DNA of 59,899 nt from Tatlockia sp. (lineage in GTDB: Bacteria; Pseudomonadota; Gammaproteobacteria; Legionellales; Legionellaceae): the NCBI GenBank assembly GCA_013697955.1, contig JACCVV010000023.1, positions 1 through 59,899 on the forward strand. Reading direction: 5' to 3'. Positions 1 through 8,105 of the stretch are shown here, in pieces. Each line of letters begins with the position of its first letter. Positions within the stretch are counted from its first letter, which is position 1. A program made the position numbers and the translations under genes. The notes under the pieces were generated by a model. That model was not told where the DNA came from. It did not search any database and saw nothing but the letters and a program-made list of their open reading frames with translations.

Positions 1-179
1 CGAACCATCGCTTCCTCAAAGCTTTCTCCTGACCCCTCTTCCTGGGGTATAAACATTTTCCTGAAACCATTCGTTAAATAGGTCGTAAATGATTTCATTC
101 GGTCAAAATCAATCCATGTCCGTACGTCAAATATACTACCAAATATTTTCGCTGTTCTTGAACTCGACCTTTTTTTCAT
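1..179 (-). CDS. icmV: IcmV, Dot/Icm type IVB secretion protein (partial, 5' end only)
   Basis: The first 59 codons of a minus-strand gene run off the left edge of the window. Translation from the ATG at 179-177 begins MKKRSSSRTAKIFG and continues through RTWIDFDRMKSF and RKMFIPQEE. This matches my memory of the N-terminus of IcmV, a small inner-membrane component of the Dot/Icm secretion system. The divergent icmW-icmX pair next door is the expected neighbour in Legionella, where icmV leads an icmV-dotA operon. The membrane segments of IcmV lie beyond the visible part. The identification rests on the N-terminal similarity plus gene order. Confidence 0.85.
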   Translation of the reverse strand, partial: MKKRSSSRTAKIFGSIFDVRTWIDFDRMKSFTTYLTNGFRKMFIPQEEGSGESFEEAMV

Positions 180-284
180 TTTCTTTACTTTTAATAAATA
201 GACTTTTGCTCTTCATACTATACTATAGTACTTATAACAATCGCACCCTAATACCTGAATTGCACCGTAAAAAAAGAGTAAAAA
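180..284. promoter_or_regulatory. Divergent icmV / icmW promoter region
   Basis: This 105-bp AT-rich spacer must hold the promoters of both icmV (minus) and icmWX (plus). For icmV, a candidate -35 TTGTTA (240-235 on the minus strand) is followed 17 nt later by TATGAA. No convincing hexamer pair is visible for icmW. Two GTAAA half-sites, at 267-271 and 278-282, sit just before the icmW start. Dot/Icm genes at this locus are known to respond to the response regulator CpxR, whose site is a GTAAA-type direct repeat. Here, however, the pair overlaps the icmW ribosome-binding region, so its role is uncertain. Confidence 0.45.
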
Positions 285-740
285 ATGCCCGATCTTAGTC
301 ATGCAGCCTCTTCACAATATTGGCACGAGTATGTTGATCCCATGATCTATCGCGTCATTACCTTTATGGAAAGTGTTGAAGATTGGACCCTCGATGGTAA
401 TCCTGAAATTGAAAGTGCAATCAATGAGCTCGGTAGAGAACTCGAAGACATCGAAAAAATAGATATGGGCTCCCTCTCTCAGGAAGATGTTTTTATTCGT
501 CTTGTTGGTAACATTAAATCGGGTCGTGGTTTACGTTTATTACAAGCAATTGATACCGTTCATCCTGGTTCCGCTTCGCGAATATTAATCCATGCCGAAG
601 AAAATAGTACAGGCAGTCATGATCCTGCCGGCTTTTTTCTTAAACGAAATATAGTTTTTGAACGCTTACGTTTGCTTGCCCGAGTTTTTTCTGAATATCG
701 CTTAAAACTTGTTGCTCGCGCTCTTGAAGGGGAAGAATGA
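285..740 (+). CDS. icmW: IcmW, Dot/Icm type IVB secretion chaperone/adaptor subunit
   Basis: This 151-residue acidic protein matches IcmW in length and in recognisable stretches: DPMIYRVITFMESVE near residues 18-32, SGRGLRLLQAIDTVHPGSAS near 80-98, and FFLKRNIVFERLRLL near 117-131. IcmW pairs with IcmS as a small cytoplasmic adaptor that brings a subset of effectors to the type IV coupling complex. The ATG lies just after an AAGAG stretch. The gene overlaps icmX by four bases (ATGA), so translation is probably coupled. It is divergent from icmV, the conserved arrangement in Legionella. Confidence 0.95.
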   Translation: MPDLSHAASSQYWHEYVDPMIYRVITFMESVEDWTLDGNPEIESAINELGRELEDIEKIDMGSLSQEDVFIRLVGNIKSGRGLRLLQAIDTVHPGSASRILIHAEENSTGSHDPAGFFLKRNIVFERLRLLARVFSEYRLKLVARALEGEE

Positions 741-2137
741 TGAAATTACTTGGCCGTTTTGCTTTATCCACCATACTAATTTTGAATGCATCGACAGGTT
801 TTACAGCTGCTGGAGGCGGAGGCGGGGGTTCTAGTGCCGGTGGTCAAGGCGGTGGTAGTATCTCCGATCTAATTAACTATTTTCTCAATTTTGGTTCTTA
901 CCTTGGCTATAATCTGCAAACTGATCCAACAAACTCAGGTAAGGAAAAAGTTTCGAATGAGTTACTTAATCCGACTCCTACTGAAGGAAATCAACAAAAA
1001 GTACCAACCATACAACTAATTAATAATCTTGTTTTTAATAATTATCTGGGTGGTAGTTTTATCGTCAATACTGTTCCTGCCATTGCACAAATTATTTCCG
1101 ATGCAGCAGGAGGCGGGTATCCAGATTATGTAAACCGTTTTGCATCTTATAGTTTTAATCCACAAGGTCTCCTAAGACAAGCGAGTTATGCTAATCAAAA
1201 TGGAACCGGCCCTTCTGTTTCTCCACTGATTGATCAACCTCCCTATCAATCCGATCCAGTTGCACAGCAACTTTTAAATATTTTGGGAACACCTGATTAC
1301 AGTTATTGCATGGATAATGCTGAGAAAAATTTTACCTGCGATTACAGTACAGCACCTTCCCGCGGCTCTAAAAGTTTAATGACAGAATATCAAGTAATGG
1401 CCAATATAATTGGAACACCGCTCCCGGGTACTGATGAATACTATTCAGCCAACCAGATTCAACCAGTCATAGGCGATTTAAATGCCAACTCTTTGATAAC
1501 TCCTATGATGTATTCGCCAAGTGGCTTCCAGCAGCAAAATAATCAAAACGCTTCAGGCGGCTTAAAAGCAAGTACTCAAATACAGCAAGCTGGCAACTTT
1601 ATCCGTTATGCAACGGGTGCAGTGGCGCCAATTGTTATGCCTGATCGCGCCCTTTATGATAAATGGGTAACTATTGCCAAACAACCAACCTCAGTCGTAC
1701 AACAACAAGCGCAAGCCGTTATAGCCACTTACCTAACTGCGTTAAGGGTTTATGCTGCTCAGGTTTCTGTGGGAGCTTCTAACTTATACTTTATTATGTC
1801 AAAACGCTTACCTCAGGGCGAAACTGGAAAAGCACAATCAAGTCAGGCTTTAAGTGAATTCACTATGGCCACCCGTCGTCTTTTTAATCCCAATCAAAGT
1901 CAAGAAGATACGCAATGGATTTCGCAAATTAATAAAGCATCTGCAGCCACTGTACAAAAAGAAATGGCCATTTTGCTTGCAGAAATTAACTATCAGCTTT
2001 ACCTCAATCGTCAACAAGAAGAGCGTATTTTGATGACAAACTCATTATTGTTACTTCAAAATGCAAAAGCATCTCAGCCGAATACCCAACTTAATCCACC
2101 CAGTACTGGTGTTCTGGGAACTCAAGGGAGCTTCTAA
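737..2137 (+). CDS. icmX: IcmX, exported Dot/Icm type IVB secretion protein
   Basis: This 466-residue protein has an N-terminal signal sequence (hydrophobic from about 4 to 24), a Gly/Ser-rich linker near 25-42, and a Gln/Asn-rich mature body. It sits directly downstream of icmW with a 4-bp overlap. Length, export signal and position identify IcmX, a periplasmic or secreted component needed for Dot/Icm function. It contains a CMDNAEKNFTC cysteine pair near 190-200. Two consecutive ATGs (737 and 740) are possible starts. The second has the better distance from the GGGGAAG ribosome-binding site, while the first gives the ATGA overlap. Confidence 0.93.
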   Translation: MMKLLGRFALSTILILNASTGFTAAGGGGGGSSAGGQGGGSISDLINYFLNFGSYLGYNLQTDPTNSGKEKVSNELLNPTPTEGNQQKVPTIQLINNLVFNNYLGGSFIVNTVPAIAQIISDAAGGGYPDYVNRFASYSFNPQGLLRQASYANQNGTGPSVSPLIDQPPYQSDPVAQQLLNILGTPDYSYCMDNAEKNFTCDYSTAPSRGSKSLMTEYQVMANIIGTPLPGTDEYYSANQIQPVIGDLNANSLITPMMYSPSGFQQQNNQNASGGLKASTQIQQAGNFIRYATGAVAPIVMPDRALYDKWVTIAKQPTSVVQQQAQAVIATYLTALRVYAAQVSVGASNLYFIMSKRLPQGETGKAQSSQALSEFTMATRRLFNPNQSQEDTQWISQINKASAATVQKEMAILLAEINYQLYLNRQQEERILMTNSLLLLQNAKASQPNTQLNPPSTGVLGTQGSF

Positions 2138-2193
2138 GACAGGCCTTTATCTTTAAGGCTTCTTTGAACAAAATTGATTAAGTTTCCAAGTGT

Positions 2194-2215
2194 CATCCCC
2201 GCTTAGACGGGGATG
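2194..2215. repeat. REP-like GC-rich palindrome (CATCCCCG / CGGGGATG)
   Basis: Perfect 8-bp arms CATCCCCG and CGGGGATG are separated by a 6-nt loop. They lie between the converging icmX and malic-enzyme genes. There is no T tract on either side, so a classic intrinsic terminator is unlikely. Sequences of the form GTCATCCCCGC...GCGGGGATG are common dispersed intergenic palindromes in many proteobacteria, so this is probably one copy of such an element. Confidence 0.6.
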
Positions 2216-2258
2216 CATCTAAATCTGGCTTTGATCTAAGCCCATTCGAAATTTTACC

Positions 2259-3968
2259 TCAACTCTCTTTTTTATAAGGAACATACTCCGGCTTCCAAAT
2301 TAGCTGTTTTATTCGGTTTTCGATTTCATCATCACTTAAATGCTCTGCCAACTTTGAATTCACTGCTTCCTTTGCAACAGCCAAGGCTACTTTATAAGAC
2401 ACCTCACGCACTTCGGTTAAAGGGGGTAATAAATTTGCCTTTGGATTGTTCTTTGCAGGAGAACAACTGGCCAGCGCTTTGGCAGCTGCCATAAACATCT
2501 TATCAGTTACTCGCTTGACCTTTAAAGCGATGAGCCCTAAACCGACTCCTGGAAAGATATAGACATTATTAGTTTGGTCTACACGAAATAACTTACCCTC
2601 TTTAATAATATTGCCAAAGGGACTACCCGTACCAATGACCGCACGATTATCAGTCCAATGCATGAGATCCGCCGGGGTCGCTTCAGAATGGGTTATTGGA
2701 TTGGAAAGCGGCATAATTATTGGCTGTTCTACGTGTGCAGCCATTTCTCGAATGATTTCTTCGGTGAATAACCCGGCTTTACCAGTAACGCCAAGCAAGG
2801 CATTAGGATGTAAATTTTGAACCACTTCTTTAAAACTAATACTTTCCTTATTTTGACATTTCCAGTTAGCCACTATTTTTTTAGATTTTAGAAATTTCTG
2901 TTGAAAAACTAATAAATCCTTCATGCCCTCAATCAATAAGCCATTGCGATCGACCATAAAAATCCGATCTCTTGCCTCTTGATCTGACAAACCATCTTCA
3001 ATCATCGCATGGACAATAAGTTCAGCAATTCCACAGCCTGCAGAACCAGCTCCCAGAATAACGATATATTGTTTAGACAAGCCTACTCCTGTCACTTGAA
3101 CTGCGGAAAATAGCGTACCAGTCGCAATTGCTGCGGTTCCTTGAATATCATCGTTAAAGGTACAAAGCTGGTCTTTGTAATTTTCCAATAAACGGGTAGC
3201 GTTTTGCAGGGCAAAATCTTCCCATTGCAGGAGAATATGAGGAAAGCGTTGTTTTAAAGCGTTTATAAATCTTTCAATAAATTCATCGTATTCTTTGGCA
3301 CGAACGCGTTCATGGCGCCAACCAATGTAAAGGGGATCACAGATTAATTCCGGATTATTCGTTCCGGTATCCAACAAAATCGGCAACGTATCTGCGGGGT
3401 AAATGCCAGCGCAAGCGCAATACAAAGCTAATTTGCCTATAGGAATTCCCATACCGCCAGCTCCCTGATCTCCGAGACCCAAGATGCGTTCGCCATCAGA
3501 AACCACGATAACCTTTACCTGATCAAAGCGAGGATGTGCCAAAATTTGTTCAATTCGCTCTCGATCAGGGTAAGAAATATATAAGCCTCGAGGACGACGA
3601 TAAATATGACTGAATTGCAAGCAGGCCTCACCAACGACAGGTGTATATACAATTGGCATTATTTCGGTGATATGTCCACAAAGTAAATTGTAATAAAGCG
3701 TTTCGTTAGAATCTTGCAAATCGCGTAAGTACATGTATTTTTCAAGATCAGTTCCTTTACTTTTAAATGCCTTATAGGAGCGAGCGCTTTGTTCCTTGAT
3801 ATTACTTTCCTCAGGGGGTAATAAACCAAACAAATTAAAGGTTTCGCGCTCATCTTGTGAAAAAGCAGTTCCCTTATTCAGGATTGGATTAGTAATTAGC
3901 TTAAAGTCGCTTACTTTCACTACCAAATAGGGTTTTCCCTTTTTATCCACGAGACGATTATAATCCAT
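2259..3968 (-). CDS. maeA: NAD-dependent malic enzyme (malate to pyruvate + CO2)
   Basis: The oxidative decarboxylation of malate is indicated by the full set of malic-enzyme signatures in a 569-residue protein: VYTPVVGEACLQFS with Tyr108, GLGDQGAGGMGIPIGK with the catalytic Lys179, the metal-binding WEDF (Glu250-Asp251) and FNDD (Asp273-Asp274), and a GAGSAG dinucleotide fold at 306-311. The length is that of the large NAD-linked class (maeA/sfcA). I place the start at the ATG at 3968, seven bases after GGAG. The longer frame begins at a TTG that is part of that ribosome-binding site. The gene is probably monocistronic and converges on icmX. Confidence 0.93.
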   Translation of the reverse strand: MDYNRLVDKKGKPYLVVKVSDFKLITNPILNKGTAFSQDERETFNLFGLLPPEESNIKEQSARSYKAFKSKGTDLEKYMYLRDLQDSNETLYYNLLCGHITEIMPIVYTPVVGEACLQFSHIYRRPRGLYISYPDRERIEQILAHPRFDQVKVIVVSDGERILGLGDQGAGGMGIPIGKLALYCACAGIYPADTLPILLDTGTNNPELICDPLYIGWRHERVRAKEYDEFIERFINALKQRFPHILLQWEDFALQNATRLLENYKDQLCTFNDDIQGTAAIATGTLFSAVQVTGVGLSKQYIVILGAGSAGCGIAELIVHAMIEDGLSDQEARDRIFMVDRNGLLIEGMKDLLVFQQKFLKSKKIVANWKCQNKESISFKEVVQNLHPNALLGVTGKAGLFTEEIIREMAAHVEQPIIMPLSNPITHSEATPADLMHWTDNRAVIGTGSPFGNIIKEGKLFRVDQTNNVYIFPGVGLGLIALKVKRVTDKMFMAAAKALASCSPAKNNPKANLLPPLTEVREVSYKVALAVAKEAVNSKLAEHLSDDEIENRIKQLIWKPEYVPYKKES

Positions 3969-4087
3969 CAAAATCTCCAATTTTAAATACTCTTAATTAT
4001 AGAGCTAATGTAGATTTTTGTATCAAAGAATGTGAACTGCCTCCAAGTCCTGATAAAGTCGAAAAAATAACTTAAATCTGAGCAACG

Positions 4088-4807
4088 ATGATAATAACCA
4101 AAGAAATTGATTATTCTGATGGCGAAATAATTTGCCGTGGATTTATGGCCTATGATAATGAACTGAAATTGCCTGTACCCGCTGTAATGGTAGCGCCAGA
4201 CTGGGGCGGTCGTGGTGAACAAGCCTGCGACAAAGTGATGCTGCTGGCCAAGAGGGGTTACGTTGGCTTTGCTATCGACATGTATGGGCAAGCAAAGCTT
4301 GGTAATAGCAAGGATGAAAAGCGCCAACTAATGACTCCTTTTAGACAAGATAGAGCGGCTTTGGTAAATCGTATGCTCGCTGCCTTTAATACCGTTGCGC
4401 GCTTGCCTGAGGTAAATCTTAATAAAATAGCGGCAATCGGTTATTGTTTTGGTGGATTATGTGTTTTGGATTTAGCCCGAGCTAATGTGGATATTAAAGG
4501 AGTAGTCAGCTTTCATGGCTTGCTTTCGGCAGCACCTGAGGCAATTTTTCATCCAATTAGATCAAAAATTCTAGTTTTGCATGGTTTCGATGATCCTTTA
4601 GTTCCCAAAGACGATTTGCTCGATTTTTCTAATGAAATGACAACAAGAAAGGCTGATTGGCAATTGCATATCTATGGATTAACTGCACATTCGTTTACCG
4701 ATCCCCAGGCTAATGATGATGAAATGGGCCTGCATTATAATAAAATTGCTGATTGCCGCTCCTGGCAATCTACTCTTCAGTTTTTAGAGGAAATTTTCAA
4801 CAGTTGA
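4088..4807 (+). CDS. Dienelactone-hydrolase-family alpha/beta hydrolase
   Basis: This 239-residue cytoplasmic enzyme has the catalytic triad expected of dienelactone hydrolases: Cys120 within GYCFGG (118-123), Asp169 in GFDDPLVP, and His201 in AHSF. An APDWGG segment near 36-41 corresponds to the family's early oxyanion region. The natural substrate cannot be read from the sequence; many such proteins are general carboxyl-ester hydrolases. It is the only plus-strand gene between icmX and the regulator at 36474. Its last 31 bases overlap the 3' end of the converging metal-hydrolase gene, an unusually long tail-to-tail overlap. Confidence 0.85.
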   Translation: MIITKEIDYSDGEIICRGFMAYDNELKLPVPAVMVAPDWGGRGEQACDKVMLLAKRGYVGFAIDMYGQAKLGNSKDEKRQLMTPFRQDRAALVNRMLAAFNTVARLPEVNLNKIAAIGYCFGGLCVLDLARANVDIKGVVSFHGLLSAAPEAIFHPIRSKILVLHGFDDPLVPKDDLLDFSNEMTTRKADWQLHIYGLTAHSFTDPQANDDEMGLHYNKIADCRSWQSTLQFLEEIFNS

Positions 4808-5640
4808 TAGGCATTTTTATGCATGAGTTCATCTTTACGTTGTTCTGATAGTTTAAATTCATCGAACCATTTTTTTGATTCGACAAGCCATTGAGAGATC
4901 TCTATTTGGCTTAATTGTCCTAAATCAGAACTATAAATAACGCGGGGCAAGCGGGTTAAAACCTCAACGAAATCGTCTTTTGTTTGATGTCCCAACAAAA
5001 AGGTAAGTGCTGTTTGTTCAATCCAAACAAACTCGTTTTCCGCGAGCTTTTTTAAATCCTTTGCCTCTAAACCGGTTAATGGATTTGCAGGTTGGTTTAA
5101 TAACAAACTTGGAACCTTATATTTTATGCATGCATCAATTAATGAAAACACTTCTTCTTTGCTGGCATGACCGGTCGAAAGAACAATTGGATATTCGCTA
5201 GCCATTTTTAAAATATCAATCACTTCTTTCCGTAAATCGTTTGATTTATTAAACAGGGTCTCCGGCTTAAGAGTTTGCTGACTTAAATGTTCAGCCGTTA
5301 ACTGCCTTGATAATTTGCTTTGATATTGTCGGCCAGTAATGGTGGGAAAGTCGACAATCATTTTTGCCGTATGCGCGGACTGATATTCTGCTAATCCTCT
5401 CATAATGACGCGATAATCAATCCCTCCAGCAATATGATTTAAAGCCAAAGAAGGAAAGACAGGCAGCCCCATACTTTGCGCAAGAGTTGCTTGCACCGTA
5501 GTTGCTCCCAAATGACTTTTTAAAACGACAGCGCCTTTAAGCCCCTGGTAACACCGCCCTGCTTCGATTGCATTTAAACGCCGCTTATAAAGATCAGGAT
5601 CCGCATGATAATGGATATCGATAAATTGATAATTTTCCAT
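4777..5640 (-). CDS. TIM-barrel metal-dependent hydrolase (DUF6282-like), last gene of six-gene cluster
   Basis: This 287-residue protein looks like an amidohydrolase-superfamily metal hydrolase. It has an N-terminal HYHAD (His10, His12), Lys41/His43 in KSHLGAT, His158 in STGHAS, and Asp239 in SSDLGQ, which are the spacings of metal ligands round a TIM barrel. I recall similar proteins under the label DUF6282, with no assigned reaction. It starts five bases after the RraA-like gene, with GAGGAT as ribosome-binding site, so it is the promoter-distal member of the six-gene minus-strand operon. The substrate is unknown; hydrolysis of an amide, lactone or cyclic imide would fit the fold. Confidence 0.75.
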   Translation of the reverse strand: MENYQFIDIHYHADPDLYKRRLNAIEAGRCYQGLKGAVVLKSHLGATTVQATLAQSMGLPVFPSLALNHIAGGIDYRVIMRGLAEYQSAHTAKMIVDFPTITGRQYQSKLSRQLTAEHLSQQTLKPETLFNKSNDLRKEVIDILKMASEYPIVLSTGHASKEEVFSLIDACIKYKVPSLLLNQPANPLTGLEAKDLKKLAENEFVWIEQTALTFLLGHQTKDDFVEVLTRLPRVIYSSDLGQLSQIEISQWLVESKKWFDEFKLSEQRKDELMHKNAYQLLKISSKN

Positions 5641-5644
5641 TTCG

Positions 5645-6298
5645 CTAATCCTCTATCCAGGGTTTGTCGTAGTGACAGTCTTTTCGAGCTTGGCTTAAAC
5701 TGGAACCTTTTTTAACCGCTGCAACAATTTTTTTTTCAGCGACCTTTATTCTTTCCGCTTTGCTTAACACCTCTTCGAGAAAATCCTTAGGAATAACTAA
5801 AGCGCCGTTGTCATCAGCAAAGATAATATCTCCCGGATTAATTACCACACCATTGATGGTTAACGGACAAAGCTCTCCCGATTTATAAACACGATTTTTA
5901 CCCGAGCGCATATACACTGCAGAGCAAAAAAGGGGATAGTTGGAAGCGCGAATGGATTCAACATCCCTGACTGCGCCATGTACCAGTGTACCTGCAATTT
6001 TTTTTTGCAAGGCGACATCCGTTAAAATATTGCCCCAGGTTGTGCAATCTGTACGACCCTTATTGTCAATAACGATGATAGCCTCTGAAGGTACCGAATC
6101 TATATAATCAGCCGCGCCTTGAAAATGCTCTGGTTTCTCTTCATACAGAGAATATTCAATGGTGTAAGCGGACCCAATGAGTTTAGTTCCTGCTTTAATC
6201 GCTTTTATATTTAACAAGGCACCTTCAATTGAGCAGGCATCCAAAGCGTCGGAAACTTCTGCTGTGCTTAATTTTTCTAGTCTTTGGTTAAATTTCAT
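5645..6298 (-). CDS. RraA-like protein (HMG/oxaloacetate aldolase-decarboxylase family)
   Basis: This 217-residue protein belongs to the RraA / 4-hydroxy-4-methyl-2-oxoglutarate aldolase family. It has the conserved WGNIL loop near 88-92 and GAVRDVE with the substrate/metal residues Arg111 and Asp112, followed by the typical INPGD-type segment near 154-160. Family members are divalent-metal aldolases or oxaloacetate decarboxylases acting on short keto-diacids; some only bind RNase E. The pathway context favours an enzyme here. I use the ATG at 6298, which overlaps the upstream dehydrogenase gene by 11 bases. A longer frame to 6319 would overlap further and has no better ribosome-binding site. 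Confidence 0.8.
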   Translation of the reverse strand: MKFNQRLEKLSTAEVSDALDACSIEGALLNIKAIKAGTKLIGSAYTIEYSLYEEKPEHFQGAADYIDSVPSEAIIVIDNKGRTDCTTWGNILTDVALQKKIAGTLVHGAVRDVESIRASNYPLFCSAVYMRSGKNRVYKSGELCPLTINGVVINPGDIIFADDNGALVIPKDFLEEVLSKAERIKVAEKKIVAAVKKGSSLSQARKDCHYDKPWIED

Positions 6299-7400
6299 CT
6301 TTCTTACCCTTTGATTCAACCGCTTGAAGTATAGCTGCAGCCATTGCTTCAGTTGAAGCCCTGCCCCCCAGATCGTAGGTCAGTGATTTTTTTTCTTGTA
6401 AGACTTTTCTAAGTGCTTCCTGGATGAGGTGAGCTTCCTTTGAATAGCCAAAATGAGTTAGTAATAATGCAATAGTTAAAAACATTGCACCAGGATTGGC
6501 ATGATTTTCTTGAATTTTTGGAGCACTTCCGTGTACGGGTTCAAAATAGCAACCCTTTTCACCGATGTTTGCACTCGGAGCCAAACCAAGTCCACCCATA
6601 ATACCTGCGCCCACATCGGATAAAATATCCCCAAACATGTTCTCGGCAACAATAATGCCAAAATCCGCTGGACGCCTTATCAGCCATAACGCCACAGCAT
6701 CAACGTTTAGGATGTCAGCTTTAATAGCTGGATAACGGCTCGCAACCTCTTCAAAAATTTCCCGTGCAAAAGCGCCGCTTTGTCTTAAAACATTAGGCTT
6801 ATCTGCTAAAGTAACCCTTTGCAAATTTTGTTTTTCAGCATATCGAAAGGCAAATTCAAACAATCGCAACAGTCCTTTTTTTGACTGTAACCGCAAGCTA
6901 CAGCTTATTTCTTTAGCATCCAGATTCTTCCAGAGAGGATTTTGAGCAAGCAAAGTTTTCAATTCTCTGGGAATTGGATGGAAATCAAATCCGGCATACA
7001 GGCCTTCTGTATTTTCCCTAATCACTGCAAAATGAAAATCGCTACCTTCTTTTTTAATGTTAAAGCAAGGTCTGACATTTGCGAATAAATCAAGCTGCTG
7101 TCTTAATTGCAGGATGGGTGAAATGTAAGCTGGTTGGTTTTCTTGAAAGGCGACTCCTAATTCGGCCATGGCTTCCCGCTTTGGCTTGCTCGTAGTTGCT
7201 CCGAGTAAAACCGTATCGCTTTCTCTAATAAGTTGCCAGGTTCTTTCAGGGATTGGGTTTCCTTCGTTTTGCCAGAAAGTCCAGCCAATGTCGCCGAACG
7301 TTAATTTTACTGGGATTTTTAATTTTTCAAAGATTGGAATTGCTGCTTTGGTGACCTCAACACCAATGCCGTCTCCTGGTAAAACCGCGATTTTTATCAA
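6288..7400 (-). CDS. Isocitrate/isopropylmalate-type beta-decarboxylating dehydrogenase
   Basis: This 370-residue member of the NAD(P)-dependent isopropylmalate/isocitrate/tartrate dehydrogenase family begins with LPGDGIGVEV. It carries the IRENTEGLYAG substrate loop, a VDA segment with the metal aspartate, and NMFGDILSD followed by the GGLGLAPSANIG nucleotide-binding region. These enzymes oxidise a 2-hydroxy-acid bearing a 3-carboxylate and lose CO2. The exact substrate is not evident, and the surroundings (no leuA/C/D) argue against leucine synthesis. I choose a TTG start at 7400: GGAG lies 7 nt upstream, and the TTGA shares bases with the preceding stop. The longer frame to 7442 also starts with TTG but lacks these signs. 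Confidence 0.82.
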   Translation of the reverse strand: MIKIAVLPGDGIGVEVTKAAIPIFEKLKIPVKLTFGDIGWTFWQNEGNPIPERTWQLIRESDTVLLGATTSKPKREAMAELGVAFQENQPAYISPILQLRQQLDLFANVRPCFNIKKEGSDFHFAVIRENTEGLYAGFDFHPIPRELKTLLAQNPLWKNLDAKEISCSLRLQSKKGLLRLFEFAFRYAEKQNLQRVTLADKPNVLRQSGAFAREIFEEVASRYPAIKADILNVDAVALWLIRRPADFGIIVAENMFGDILSDVGAGIMGGLGLAPSANIGEKGCYFEPVHGSAPKIQENHANPGAMFLTIALLLTHFGYSKEAHLIQEALRKVLQEKKSLTYDLGGRASTEAMAAAILQAVESKGKKDEI

Positions 7401-8098
7401 AGGGTTTCGCTCCCTAAATAGTCTAAAATAATTTTTTGGCAAAAAGCCGGATTATCCTGCAAAACTCGCATACCCGCCCCTGGGACTATCACTAAGCGTC
7501 CCTTATGAGGGTTTAACACATTTTTTGTATTGACCAAATTTGAACATTCACCCACTAAATGTAGATAGTTTAAGGTCGATTCTCTTAAAATTCTGCTTGA
7601 ATCACTTGCCAGGACACGTTCCAAACCAAAGATCAGGCGCGAGGCTATAAGTTCCTTCTTTAGAGGATTCAACGATTGTTTTGGGGCCTGATAGGGTGAG
7701 AAAACATCGCTATAAAGTTGTTCAAGCGCTGTTAGTAATTCATTCTCCTTACAAAAACGAATGACTTGACCCAGCTTTTTAGCTAAATCCTCATCAGCAA
7801 AGGTTGGGGTTGAAAATAGTACAATAGGTTTGGCATGGTTTAGGAAAAGATCAAAACATTGTTCTAAAATAACGCCCCCAAAAGAAAAGCCAAAAAATAC
7901 ATCGTAATTTTCCAAGTACTTTTTTAATACATTTTTCCAAAGATCATAATAGCTTTCATTAGAAACCTCAGCCTGAATTGAAAGCGGATCTATAAAATCA
8001 ATTTGGTAATCTCTACGAAGGAAGGTCAGGGTTGAAGCAATTGCTTCAATATCGGTCGCAAGCGGCATGACGGGTCCGAGGACTATTATTTTTTTCAT
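7397..8098 (-). CDS. Alpha/beta-hydrolase-like protein of six-gene cluster
   Basis: This 233-residue protein resembles a small alpha/beta hydrolase. A first strand KKIIVLGP is followed by the nucleophile elbow GFSFGG with Ser72, strands IVLFST and RLVIVPGAG, and a His near 187 in a position suitable for the triad. No close family is recognised. It may be a thioesterase or carboxyl-ester hydrolase serving the cluster. It begins seven bases after the aldolase gene with a GAGAG ribosome-binding site, and its TGA stop is interlocked with the TTG start of the dehydrogenase. Translation is therefore likely coupled. The function is inferred from fold motifs only. Confidence 0.65.
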   Translation of the reverse strand: MKKIIVLGPVMPLATDIEAIASTLTFLRRDYQIDFIDPLSIQAEVSNESYYDLWKNVLKKYLENYDVFFGFSFGGVILEQCFDLFLNHAKPIVLFSTPTFADEDLAKKLGQVIRFCKENELLTALEQLYSDVFSPYQAPKQSLNPLKKELIASRLIFGLERVLASDSSRILRESTLNYLHLVGECSNLVNTKNVLNPHKGRLVIVPGAGMRVLQDNPAFCQKIILDYLGSETL

Positions 8099-8105
8099 AC
8101 TCTCT

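Noticed and set aside
89-298. 69-codon plus-strand frame upstream of icmW
   Set aside because: It overlaps the minus-strand icmV start and the divergent promoter region, runs into icmW out of frame, and has no ribosome-binding site.
2194-2215. Intrinsic terminator for icmX or maeA
   Set aside because: The palindrome has no T tract in either direction; a REP-like element is more likely.
6288-7400. leuB (3-isopropylmalate dehydrogenase for leucine)
   Set aside because: The sequence is of the right superfamily, but no leuA, leuC or leuD is nearby and the substrate loop does not settle the question, so no gene symbol was given.
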